Assembly (NCBI GenBank): GCA_031002005.1
Contig: CM061921.1
Span: forward strand, 143,997,283 to 144,061,282
Length of the DNA: 64,000 bases
Reading direction: 5' to 3'
From: Vandiemenella viatica
Taxonomy: Eukaryota; Arthropoda; Insecta; Orthoptera; Morabidae
In this document: in pieces, positions 21,732 through 31,309 of the stretch
Layout: the number at the start of each line of letters is the position of its first letter
Position numbering within the stretch: position 1 is the first letter of the stretch
Program-made: the position numbers and the translations under genes
Notes under the pieces: generated by a model
Databases searched by the model: none
Told to the model about the DNA's origin: nothing
The model's input: only the letters and a program-made list of their open reading frames with translations

Positions 21732-22369
21732 GATAAGAGACATAACGAATCAATGGTATTGTGACGTATACAAGATGTTAAATGTTAAAGAAGTATCCTG
21801 CTTGTAATCTCAATAAAAATGCTTTACAGAATTCACCTTCCATTTCGATTCAACCCGAGTGGCATTGTCTGAGAAGTAATTGCACAGAGATGAACGTTGT
21901 GATATTTGATGCAATTTCTCCGCTGCTGTATTAGAGGGACACAATCCCAGAAACACGACACTCAATTAAATCAGACACTGACGGGATTCTGCTTACAGCG
22001 GGGGTGGGTAACACTCCCAAGGCCGATCCACACTAGACTTCAAAGGTATGGTCGGGTAATATCAGCTCACGATCCAAGATTTAACCAGTATTATTCACAC
22101 TCGTGGCTAAGTCTAGGCAGGTCAAATCAAAGTTTTTAAGAAATAATTTTAAAGAATTTCACTTTTATAAATGGTTTAAATTTTACAGTTTTTACGTTCA
22201 GTTGATTCTAACTTAACAAACAAAAGAGAACAACGAAATCACAATATTTTCGACATGAAAAATATAAAATGATCAACTTTTAACGATAATTCTAGCCGTT
22301 GTGCAATATTGCGCAATTTTATAATTTTATTTGTTTATCGTAAAGTTTTCTTTGTTTTTTGTTTTTGTT
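21732..22369. other. Unannotated stretch
   Basis: No gene. CAGGTCAAATCAA at 22118-22130 is repeated in inverted orientation at 22679-22691, on the other side of the SINE at 22370; see findings. Confidence 0.4.
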
Positions 22370-22560
22370 TTTACTTATGGCTATACGCCTCTTCGGTGTC
22401 GAGTTCATTAGAGGCGGGATGGGACTGGGGACATGGAACGGAAAGGAATTCGGCCATAACCTTTTAAAGGAAGCATCCTGGCATTCGCCTGAAGTGATCT
22501 GGGGAAACCATGCCCGGACGGGAATTCGAACGAGCGTCCTGTCGAATGAGATGCAAGAGC
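22370..22560 (-). mobile_element. SINE-A copy, internally deleted
   Basis: The minus-strand tail (complement of CTTATGGCTATACGCCTC) and central domain to GATCTGGGGAAACCAT are clear. The next block (GGAAAACCCAAATCTGGA in other minus copies) is skipped, joining directly to GCCCGGACGGGAATTCGAAC, the B box complement. The head end is poorly kept. Confidence 0.85.
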
Positions 22561-23300
22561 CGCAGGGTTTTTTGGCGATCTCTATCCATAGAGTAATTAT
22601 GTGAAGGGCATCGCAATATTTGTATGATACAATTTTCTTCAACCTGGAACAAGTTATATGAGCTGTTCGCCATCTAGGTTGATTTGACCTGACTGTCGCA
22701 CGTTCACACTAGCAGTTCGATGAGCTAGACTCAAAAGCGCTCCTGGCTTGACCGTTGATGATCGGTGGTGTCCAGATCTTCGGGTCGAACTGCCTTGCCC
22801 TGCCTTGCCCTGCCTTGATCTGACAGTGCAATGAGAATGCTCTCATTGGTTTTCGTGTACAGCGGTTTTGATCTTTGTCCTGAACTTGTATGACCTCTAC
22901 TGTTAACCGGCCTTTACCCGTCTAGCTTTTAACCCTTGGGTCAGTTTTTTTAATTTTTTCCCTGGAACTTATAATTTCGAAGTATCTGGAAGAGCAGTAC
23001 TTAGAAAACCGAATCCATAATTTTAAAATTTTGTGCTTTTCGCATTCGTCATAATGTGTTAAAATTCATTGGTGGCATGTTTTAGTGGTTCAACTCTATC
23101 TCTCCCTTTCTCCCTATCCTCTCCGATGTTTTTATCTCCTCCTTGAATCATCTTCATGACGAAATGACTAAATTTTTCGCCTTCAATAATTATTCATTGT
23201 TCTTAGCGTCGCAAAAAACTTACACTTGTTTGTGCTGATCAAATTTGATATAAGTTTGATGTTTTCTAATTTGTCAATGTATTTCCATCGAAGGTATAGT
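22561..23300. other. Unannotated stretch with a short tandem repeat
   Basis: Contains a decamer-type tandem repeat of about 3.5 units, TGCCTTGCCC, at about 22791-22820. No gene recognised. Ends at the 5' truncation point of the CR1/L2-type LINE. Confidence 0.45.
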
Positions 23301-23326
23301 TCAAGAACTTTTCAGATCACCAGTAT

Positions 23327-24663
23327 ATGTATTTGATGAAATTATATACAGTCTCCTTGTATCAAGGAAAAATACCAGCCGAATGGAAGACCGCTATCGT
23401 AAGTCCAGTATTTAAAAATGTTAATGATCCTCAACATTATAGGCCGATCTCGTTAACCTCAATATTTTGCAGGATTTTAGAACATGTCATCTATTCAAAT
23501 ATTATGCGGTTCTTGGATGAAGGTGAGCTTTTAAACCCAAATCAACATGGATTCAGAAAAGGCCGATGCTGCGAAACACAACTTGCACTTCTAATTCACA
23601 ACTTGTGCCGTATTATAGATGGGAAATCCCATGTTGATTTAGTTCTATTAGATTTTAAACAAGCTTTGGACTCAGTGCCTCACACTAGGTTACTTAGGAA
23701 ACTTCTTGGTTACGGCATATCTAGACAAATATACGACTGGGTTGCAGACTTTCTGAAGGGAAGAACACAGTGTGTAGTTCTCGATGGTGAGCGTTCATCT
23801 CTTACCGAGGTGAGGTCCGGGGTACCCCAGGGAAGCGTGATAGGGCCTCTGTTGTTTCTCATACACATTAATGAATTTTGCGACATAATAAGAGGGATGA
23901 AAAGATTATTTGCCGATGATGCTATTATTCATCGTGAAATCAAAACCCAGGACGACTACGCTTTGTTACAAGACGATATTGTGAAAATAATTGCGTGTTG
24001 TAAAGATTGGCAGTTGGAGTTAAACGCTAAAAAGTGCCAAGTTATGCGTGTAAGTAAAAATATGACACCATTAAGCTCTGAATATACAATTAATGGTACT
24101 GTCCTTAGAACGTTAGATTCCGCTAAAAACCTAGGGGTAACAATTCGTAATAATTTGTCGTGGAATGAGCATATCGAGAATGTAATTTGGAAATCAAATC
24201 GTATGCTCCAATTTCTAGGTCGGAATTTAAATCAATGCACTCCGAAGTTAAATCGATTGTACACAAGTCACTAGTGCGTCCTCACTTTGAATATTGTTGT
24301 TCTGTATGGAGTACCCATCAAAAGGGGTTAATGGAAGCATTAGAGAAGGTCCAAAGAAGAGCCGCCCGATTCGTGACAGGTATATATAGTTGGAGGGAAA
24401 GCGTAAGTGCGATGTTGAAGGAGTTAGGATGGGAAGACCAGGAACACCGAAGGCGTTACTCTCGACAGAAGCTAATTGAAAAATTCACGACTGACGTATT
24501 TCGGAATGACAGCAAGCAAATATTGCTACCAGCAACATTCATATCTCGGAATGACCACGAAAATAAGATAAGAGAAATCAGGGACAGAACCGATTCATTT
24601 CCGTACTCATCTTTTCCACGAGCGATTAGGGAATGGAATAGAAAGGATTTACCAGGCAAGTAA
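23327..24663 (+). pseudogene. Reverse transcriptase, CR1/L2 type, one frameshift
   Basis: Copies element RNA into DNA in the intact family. Motifs in order: YRPISLTSIFCRILE, GFRKGRCCETQLALL, VLLDFKQALDSVPH (catalytic Asp kept, but the usual KAF is QAL), SGVPQGSVIGPLLF, the catalytic LFADDAII (about 23906-23929), KDWQLELNAKKCQVMRV and LGVTIRNNLSWNEHI. The first frame ends at a TAG at 24272-24274. The continuation is in another frame: SIVHKSLVRPHFEYCCSVW, VQRRAARFVTG, and the end NRKDLPGK with stop at 24661-24663. The shift lies near 24235-24255. Apart from this single shift the frame is open, so the copy is not very old. The N-terminal endonuclease is missing through truncation. Confidence 0.88.
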
Positions 24664-24703
24664 ACTTAAAATCCGACAGGAGTAGCTTTCAATTAAGCTC
24701 TCC

Positions 24704-24775
24704 AGCCATCCTGATCTGGGTTTTCCATGGTTTTCCCGCATCACTGCAGCCGAATGCTGGGATGGTTGCTCATAT
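24704..24775 (+). repeat. Shared SINE/LINE central domain in a LINE 3' UTR
   Basis: Reads CATCCTGATCTGGGTTTTCC, ATGGTTTTCCCGCATCACTG and CAGCCGAATGCTGGGATGG. The SINE-A equivalents are CATCCAGATTTGGGTTTTCC, ATGGTTTCCCCAAATCACTC and CAGGCGAATGCCGGGATGC. The match covers about 65 bases, then fades. The LINE 3' end (24776-24893) does not match the SINE-A tail. Confidence 0.8.
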
Positions 24776-25019
24776 TAGCCCATGGGCGCCTCCTGCTATA
24801 TCCTGTATATCCCTTCCAAAGTATTACACTTTCGGGACAACGCACCCTCTGCCAAACACTTTTAGTGACTCGCGTAGTAATAATAATAATAATTTCAGGG
24901 ATCTTCTGGAACCTCGAGAAATCATTGTATCATGGCGATTATTTGTGAATTAACATATGGCTGTACAATACAAAAACACGAGATAAACCTGACAGTTCAG
25001 TACGAAACTGCTTAGTGTG

Positions 25020-26065
25020 CCAGGAAGAGTCGGCATGGGCAGAAGTCTTGGGTGCAATGGTTCTGATTGCATGTTGGGTGGAAACAGGATGGCACAGAAA
25101 ACACGTCTGTATAACGTTACGTTTGGTCGGATAACTGGCAGATTAGAGAACAGCCACAGTCATTGCTAGGTGGGCCAAGAGTTGTATGTCACACGTAGCA
25201 TAATTTCAGTGTTGGGGAGAAGATCCCAGGAGGAAGGAAACATTCAACGGCAGTACGGGCAAAGTCGACTACCTGCTGCAACCCAGACTCAGGATCGTTA
25301 TCTTGCTTTCAGTACCAGATGACGTCAAACCAGCACCTTCACTGGATAGAGACCTCGCAGCAACCTCTGAGTCACACATTATCTTCATGTAGTGTACAGT
25401 TTCCTTGGAGAGGTTCCTCTGTATGCTCGACGACCCTCCAGATACATTACCCTCACATGAAGGCACCGTGTGGCTCGTCGAATGTGATATCTTGCTCACA
25501 GTTATTGGACCCAAGAGCAGTGGGGTAGCGTTGTGTTCACAGATAAGTCGCAGTCTAGCCTGGAGAATGCCTGTTCAACTGGCGCGCCTCTGGGACACAT
25601 TACAACCCTACCAATACTGCGGAAATAAGATATGGTGCGCCAGTGTCCTCGTCTGGGGTGGTACTATTGCGAGCATATGTTTGCTAGAGGTACTGTGACG
25701 ACTGCTTTTTATAGGGATGACATCCTACAACAGAATGTGCGGATTTTACTTGGCGCATATAGACCTTACCAAACAGGGCTGGCCTGCAAGAGGAGTACCT
25801 GCAACATGAATACCGTGGTCAAGCTCTCTCCCCGGATTTAAATCCCATTGAGCATGCATGGTACCGAAGGATTGAAGCCCTGACACTGGCGGACCACCAC
25901 GGACCATTGTTGACCTCCAACGGGTGTTTGTTCAGCAATGGGATACATTACTGGACGCCAAGCTGGACCGTCTGGTCCACAGTAGGGGGAGCCGTTGTAC
26001 ATCGCACCCCGTATTGACGTTCTGTATGCCACCGGCGGCGGCATACCACACATGGTTAGTGACAA
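25020..26065 (+). pseudogene. Tc1-family transposase relic
   Basis: Decayed transposase in shifting frames. Recognisable parts in order: TQDRYLAFSTR near 25285 (start of the second helix-turn-helix half), VVFTDKSQSSLE near 25530 (first catalytic Asp block), VLVWGGTIASI near 25650, YRDDILQQNVRILL near 25710, then DLNPIEHAW at 25840-25863 (third acidic residue block, the Glu is kept) and LQRVFVQQWDTLL near 25920. The QDNxxxH block is not clear. No inverted repeats were found at either side. Many stops and shifts make it inactive. Confidence 0.7.
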
Positions 26066-26328
26066 TCACTGCCCATGTCTGGTTTTCTTGTATACCTTAC
26101 AGCAGTTTGACTCGTCACACAGTGTTACTGATACCAGGACCCCTTTTAGTGCACAAATTATCTCTGTATTTTATCTTTTTCCGTGAATCTCTTAGGTCGC
26201 TTAACTTACAGACACAGGTGTAAAATGTGCTGGATATTATCGGCTATCATTTTAGACTAATCTGGAAGGTAATGAGTAGAATGTACATTGTTCTTATTTC
26301 TGCATTTACTATTCACGCCAAAGGATAA

Positions 26329-26560
26329 ACCGAGCATGTTTGTTGAAAGGCACTTGCATTCGGGAGGACGAGAATTACAATCCACATCCAGCCATACAGA
26401 TTTCTATTTTCCATGATTTCCCGAAATCATTCCAGGTGAATTCCGAGATGGTTCCATCAAAATGTCATTGACGAATTCCTTACCGTTCCTTGTCATCAGT
26501 CCTTTTCCACCTATAATCAACTCAACGTCGATGAATGGTAAAGCCCTACGCAAAAAAAAG
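26329..26560 (+). mobile_element. SINE-A copy, diverged
   Basis: Head ACCGAGCATG, CTTGCATTCGGGAGGACG, a weak B box (AATTACAATCCACATC), central domain TCTATTTTCCATGATTTCCC and tail GATGAATGGTAAAGCCCTA followed by an A run. More than a tenth of positions appear changed relative to the best copies. Confidence 0.8.
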
Positions 26561-26607
26561 CAAAGCGCAAGTATTCGGCCCCTATATCATGTATTTGTGT
26601 ATCTAGA

Positions 26608-26980
26608 ATATATATATATACTTATGGATTTACGTATCGTCGACGTCGAGATCATTAGAGGTGGCATGGGACTGGGGACAAGGAACGAGAAGGGAGACGG
26701 CCATGGCATTTTGTAGAAAGCATCCCGGCATTCGCCTGGAGTGATGTGGGGAAAGCATGGAAAACCCAAATCTAGATTGCCAGACGTGGATTCGAACCGG
26801 CGTCCTCCCGAATGCGAGGCGAGAGCGTTAACCACTCACCCACCATTCTCGGTGGCATTCGCCAAGAACGATTAAGGGAAACCATGGAAAACTCAAATCT
26901 GGATGGTCAGACGGGGATTCGAACCGGCGTCCCCCCGAATGCGAGGCCGGAGTGTTGACCGCTCACCCACCACGCTTGGT
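26608..26980 (-). mobile_element. Dimeric SINE-A: full copy fused to a 3'-truncated copy
   Basis: On the minus strand a first unit (26980 down to 26854) has head, B box and the first part of the central domain up to GGCGAATGCC. It is followed without spacer by a second, full unit (26853 down to 26608) that begins again ACCGAGAATGGTGGGTG and runs to a TA-rich tail. No leftover 3' half of the first unit is present on the far side, so simple insertion of one copy into another does not explain it; template switching during reverse transcription would. Confidence 0.85.
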
Positions 26981-27408
26981 GAAATCTACGTTACACATCA
27001 CTACTACTGCCTCTCCAGGATACTAAGTAGGAAGCGTTGAAGCAGAATTTTTTTTTTAGATTGGACAGCTGTTTGGCAGTCATCACCATAAACTACTTTT
27101 CATTTACTCGTATTTTATTGTGCAATGGCTGGCTTATACTTATTTACAAGGACTATAAATTGGCTGTCATTCTGAATTAAAAGGTTACCATATCCAAACA
27201 TATAGACCAGGATGAAGTCAGAAAATATTATTTTAAGAATTCAATTGATTTATTTCAACGTATTTGTTTATCCACTGAGGCGTAAAAACGACTAAATTAA
27301 CATAACGTCATTTACCATAACTTAAAAATAGCGGTACCTAATTTTTGCCATATGTCTGTTTACTGTGATATTTGAGTTGTTAAGTCGAAGGTAGTTATCA
27401 TAACTGGG
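26981..27408. other. Unannotated stretch
   Basis: Nothing recognised. Confidence 0.4.
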
Positions 27409-27600
27409 AACGGTCTGGTAGCTCAGTGGTTAAGGCGCCTGACTGGAGATGATAATATCCCCAATTCGAATCCTTGTCTCGGCTGGGATTTTCAAGGCCA
27501 CTTCATCCCTAGCACAACTTTCTGTGCAATTTAAAACAAGACAGAGCACTTCGGTGGCAAGGATTAGACATTAGACTGTAGTCTGTAGACTCATATATAA
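27409..27600 (+). mobile_element. tRNA-headed SINE (group B)
   Basis: Head AACGGTCTGGTAGCTCAGTG then GTTAAGGCGCCTGACTGGAG, B box-like AATTCGAATCCTTGTC at about 27461, and GGCTGGGATTTTCAAGGCC. The head is the complement of 46817-46911 at high identity. The 3' edge is uncertain. Confidence 0.7.
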
Positions 27601-28676
27601 ATGTTAGGATAGTGGGCCACAAGAAACGTATTGTGCGGTGTAACGAAAACTCTTTTCACTTGGCGGTCGACCAACCATTCGCGATGTCCCAGGCAACAGT
27701 GTGGTACGATGATAAGATTTTTTGTTATAATTGTGTTTTTATTGTTTGGACCAACACTTAAGCACTAAGGAGGAACATTAGTAGATATGTTTGTACCGCC
27801 AGTAAACATCCGTGATATATCCGGTTTGCTGGATTTTGTTATGGTGATATCTGCGTATTCTTTGTCTGCAATACGTATTTTCACTTTTTCATATTATTTT
27901 AGTTTATACTTCAGCGCTGTTGGAGTGGTAATATTTTTCCCTATTGTTTTTATTTTTTAATTACCTCTTTTTCTGCAATTTATCGTAACTCTCAAAGTCA
28001 CAGGTGAATCCAAATTCGATGCCATTGGACAAACTTTATGTAAAAGTCTTGATGGATGAAAGCAGTGCGAACTATCAGTAGTTTTACTGTGATTGAAATT
28101 AGGAATGTCCTCTGCTCCGCTTCGACAAAACCAAGCTCAGCTGTTTTAATTTAGGAACACAATTTTATGAGACCACGTGATTGCAGATATCAGTCAATTA
28201 CTATCCGAAGACCGCAAGATTACATTTGTGCCACACATATTTGTAATTCAAGTGTAGGTATAACTTTTATAACTGTAGGTGTTGTTCCCAGGATTCATTA
28301 AGTGAATTCCTTCTAGAGACAGTATCTGCGACGATTTAAATTTGAATTTTATATATTTGTGAGTTTCTCTTTTACTAGTACCATGAATTCTACGGAACTT
28401 TTGTAACCGTGTAATATCAGATGGCTGTCATTAAACCTAAAGCTTCAATATAGGGCCGTTTGAAATGTAATATAAAATGTTTTGCAAGTAGTTTCCTGAA
28501 TCTGTTCATTCCTTTTCAAGTTAGAATCTTCTTATTATAAGAGAAGTAGGGCATCTTTATTGAATATTATACATAGTTGTAAGCAATTGTAAGGTTCCAG
28601 ATTATTGGTTCGATGTTAAAAGCTTCGACCGACTTATTAATAGTTATAAATATTATTATAAACAGGCACAATGGAG
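27601..28676. other. Unannotated AT-rich stretch
   Basis: No repeat or coding signal recognised. Confidence 0.4.
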
Positions 28677-28912
28677 TTTTTTTTTTTTTTTTTTTTTTTT
28701 TTGCTTATGGGTTTTTGACTTGTCGACGTTAGAGGCGGGAAGGAACTGGGGTCAAGCAATGAGGAGGAATTCGGCCATGGCGTTTTGATGGAACGATCCC
28801 AGCATTCGCCTGGAGTGATTTGATGAAACCATGGAAAACCCAAATCTGGATAACCGAACGGGGATTCGAACCGTGTCCTCCCGAATGCGAAGCCAGAGCG
28901 TTACCGCAAAAG
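28677..28912 (-). mobile_element. SINE-A copy, 5' head truncated
   Basis: Starts with a 26-base T run (28677-28702), the complement of its poly-A. The central domain is close to consensus. The B box complement GGGATTCGAACC is at 28860-28871 and the copy stops at GAGCGTTA (about 28912), before the A box, so the promoter is incomplete. Confidence 0.85.
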
Positions 28913-30147
28913 TATACACCAATGTTATAAAATGGAAGGATGGGCCGGAATGATATTGTCGTAAGGAATCACACCCCATTTAATTAAAAAAAAAAAAACA
29001 AATTATTTTAAGAACTTCAAACAAAAATACAAAAGAATATTTATTTAATGAAAATAATTAAATTGGCGAAGCAGTTTAGTACTACCATATCAGCTCATAA
29101 ATATTTTCAAATTTGGAATTGACGTTAGCGAAACATGGAGCTCTGGGTGAATTTCAGTCTTGAATATTTAGTCTTGCAGTGGAAAGTGGTAGTTACCATA
29201 TTGTTGAAGACCGGTGACTGATGAGTCGATACAATGAAACCATCCATTGTGTGTAGTTGTTGATCTTGGTACAGCATCTTAAAGTCCACAACAACGGTAG
29301 TGAGTCGTTGAACGGAGTAGCGATGCATACATGCCAGAGTATGGCGTCGGCGACAACAGAGAAATAGTTCCCTGTGCAGCAGCTTACACCAAAATTCAGA
29401 GTGTAGAAGCGAGCACTATCTCCACCTATACCTTTTCAGTGTCAGTAACATTTTGTTTCAGTGAAACAGATTAAGAAAACTTGAAATGAAACTTAGTAAC
29501 TTAATTGGACGCAAATCATCAGCTATCAAATTAGCACTGTTCCAGCCTCACTCCACCATGAGTGTTTCCAGGGAATTAATAAACTATTCTAAATTAATTC
29601 CAACTGAGAAGGACTTAAGTCTACTGCGCGGAAAATACTTCTTGACATAATGTTTCAAGCACCACTAATTTTTCATTTTTATCGTAAATATGTATATCAC
29701 AGATTACTAAAGCATTCTTCACCACGAACTTATCTACTTTTCTGATATGCTAAAGGCACCAATGAAATGTGTGTTGACTATGAGTCGACACTTTAAATCT
29801 TAATGCAGGTGGTAGAGCGTCTGACTACTATCCGGACGAATGGTCCATTAAGCCTGCTGTCAAATTAGTACCGTGGAGGAAACTCCACGGAAATGGAAAT
29901 AATCCCTTGAACGGGACCCCATCACATTCGTCTACTGCCAATCGTTGTGAATGGGAATGCGGAACTCTACCTCCACTAATTCTAGGGAAAGAGGCAACTA
30001 GCTACAGACGCCCAGTGGCCATTATTTTTACAACTGGCCATGTAAAATCAGGAAAAAACATGAGTTTTAATCAATTTACGCAAGGAAGCCTAAAAACACA
30101 GATTAAACCATTTAATTTACAGATTTTGGATAGTTTTTTATTGCCTG
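28913..30147. other. Unannotated stretch with one tRNA-like fragment
   Basis: No gene. At 29804-29860 GCAGGTGGTAGAGCGTCTGA resembles the 5' half of a tRNA, without an acceptor stem or B box. At 29871-29890 lies a perfect 8-bp hairpin with a GAAA loop (see findings). Confidence 0.4.
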
Positions 30148-30874
30148 AGTGTTTCAAATAAAATAATTGTTTTAAAAAACATAAAACCGCCATCAAAAAA
30201 AAGCACACACTAAAAACTTTAAAATAACTTTATACCTTGGTTAGAAGATAGTAAATCTAAATGTACTATATTTTACATTACTGTTATTGAAATTTTTACA
30301 TTAATTAGTTATTTTTTGAGTCGGTGTCAGCTTTCTCATCGCGAAAAACGAATTACTGAACTTTATTTGGTATTCTAGGCAACACGGGGAGTACGAACAA
30401 AAAATCCGAATATTTTACAGCATGTAGTTAGGCAGATATTGTTATTGTAGAAGACAGTTTAGGGAAACAAATTAGACCTCGTTGGTCGCCTTGGAATAAC
30501 TCTGGCGCTACAGTGTCAGTTGGTAGGCTGCATTATGCAGTAAGCCCTTTACAGTTAGTATAATATTAGCGTATCATCTTAATGTTTCAGTGTTGTTGAA
30601 ACATGTTTCTAGCATTAATTGTAGGTAAATAGTAACAAAAATTTTTATTTTATTGTTATTCAGTATTGTTTTTATTTTTCTTGCTTTGGCTGGAATCGAA
30701 TCCAAAAATAACTGATTAATGTAAAAATTTCAATAACAGTAATGTAAAATAGTCCACTTAGATTTATTTTCTTCTAAGAAAGGTATATAGTTATTTTAAA
30801 ATTTATAGTGTGCATTTTTGAAGGCGGTTTTTGTGTTTTTTAAAAACAATTATTGTATTTTGAAATTTTTATTG
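30148..30874. repeat. Long inverted repeat, arms of about 200 bp
   Basis: Left arm 30148-30350 and right arm about 30678-30874 are reverse complements at roughly 85-90 percent by eye. Landmarks: TTTCAAATAAAATAATTG on the left against TTTCAAAATACAATAATTG on the right complement, AAACCGCC in both, and TTATTGAAATTTTTACATTA perfectly shared. The spacer of about 330 bases (30351-30677) has no reading frame of note. It may be a foldback-type or non-autonomous DNA element; the target duplication was not identified, so the class is open. Confidence 0.85.
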
Positions 30875-30930
30875 GTATCATAGTTTGTTTTGCATTTTAA
30901 ATATGCTGCAGCAGTTCTCATATTGTGAAA

Positions 30931-30965
30931 TTCCTGGTAGATCAGTGGTTAAAGCGATTGCTTTC
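30931..30965 (+). mobile_element. SINE group B head fragment
   Basis: CCTGGTAGATCAGTGGTTAA followed by AGCGATTGCTT matches only the A box half of the group B head. It lies just outside the right arm of the long inverted repeat. Too short to say more. Confidence 0.5.
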
Positions 30966-31309
30966 AAAAAAAATTCTGGCTTTATATAATCCAACAACTT
31001 CCAGCACGGGATGAATTGGATGCTGTGTTAAGGAATATCAGTTTAGATTTAGTCCAAGCTGTTTTTCGACCTAATCATAACATCTGTGAAAGCTGCTGCT
31101 CGATAATCGAAACATGTAACATCTGGGCATTAATATATACCACATACACAAATCTGTCTCTGGAATATATCTGTTTGTTCTGGCATCACACAGAAAATAT
31201 AGATTTTTAATTGGTTTTAACAAGCGAAAGCTTGGTGTCCAAGTACATGTTGAGACATTAGGACACATTTATTTTATGAATATTCTGCCATGACTTAAAA
31301 ATAGCTTAA

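Larger units (their letters stand above)
23300..24893 (+). mobile_element. CR1/L2-type LINE, 5'-truncated
   Basis: Truncated element made up of most of the reverse transcriptase, the C-terminus and a 3' UTR. The 5' edge is inferred from where the frame with LMKLYTVSLYQGKIPAEWK starts. The 3' end is placed at a TAA microsatellite (about 24871-24893). The 3' UTR holds, at 24704-24775, a segment equivalent to the central domain of SINE-A (see separate entry). The endonuclease region is absent. Confidence 0.85.

Noticed and set aside
29218..29245. CTGATGAGTC followed by GAAAC, like a hammerhead ribozyme core
   Set aside because: The bases between the two core boxes do not form stem II and no matching stems I and III were found. 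Chance match.
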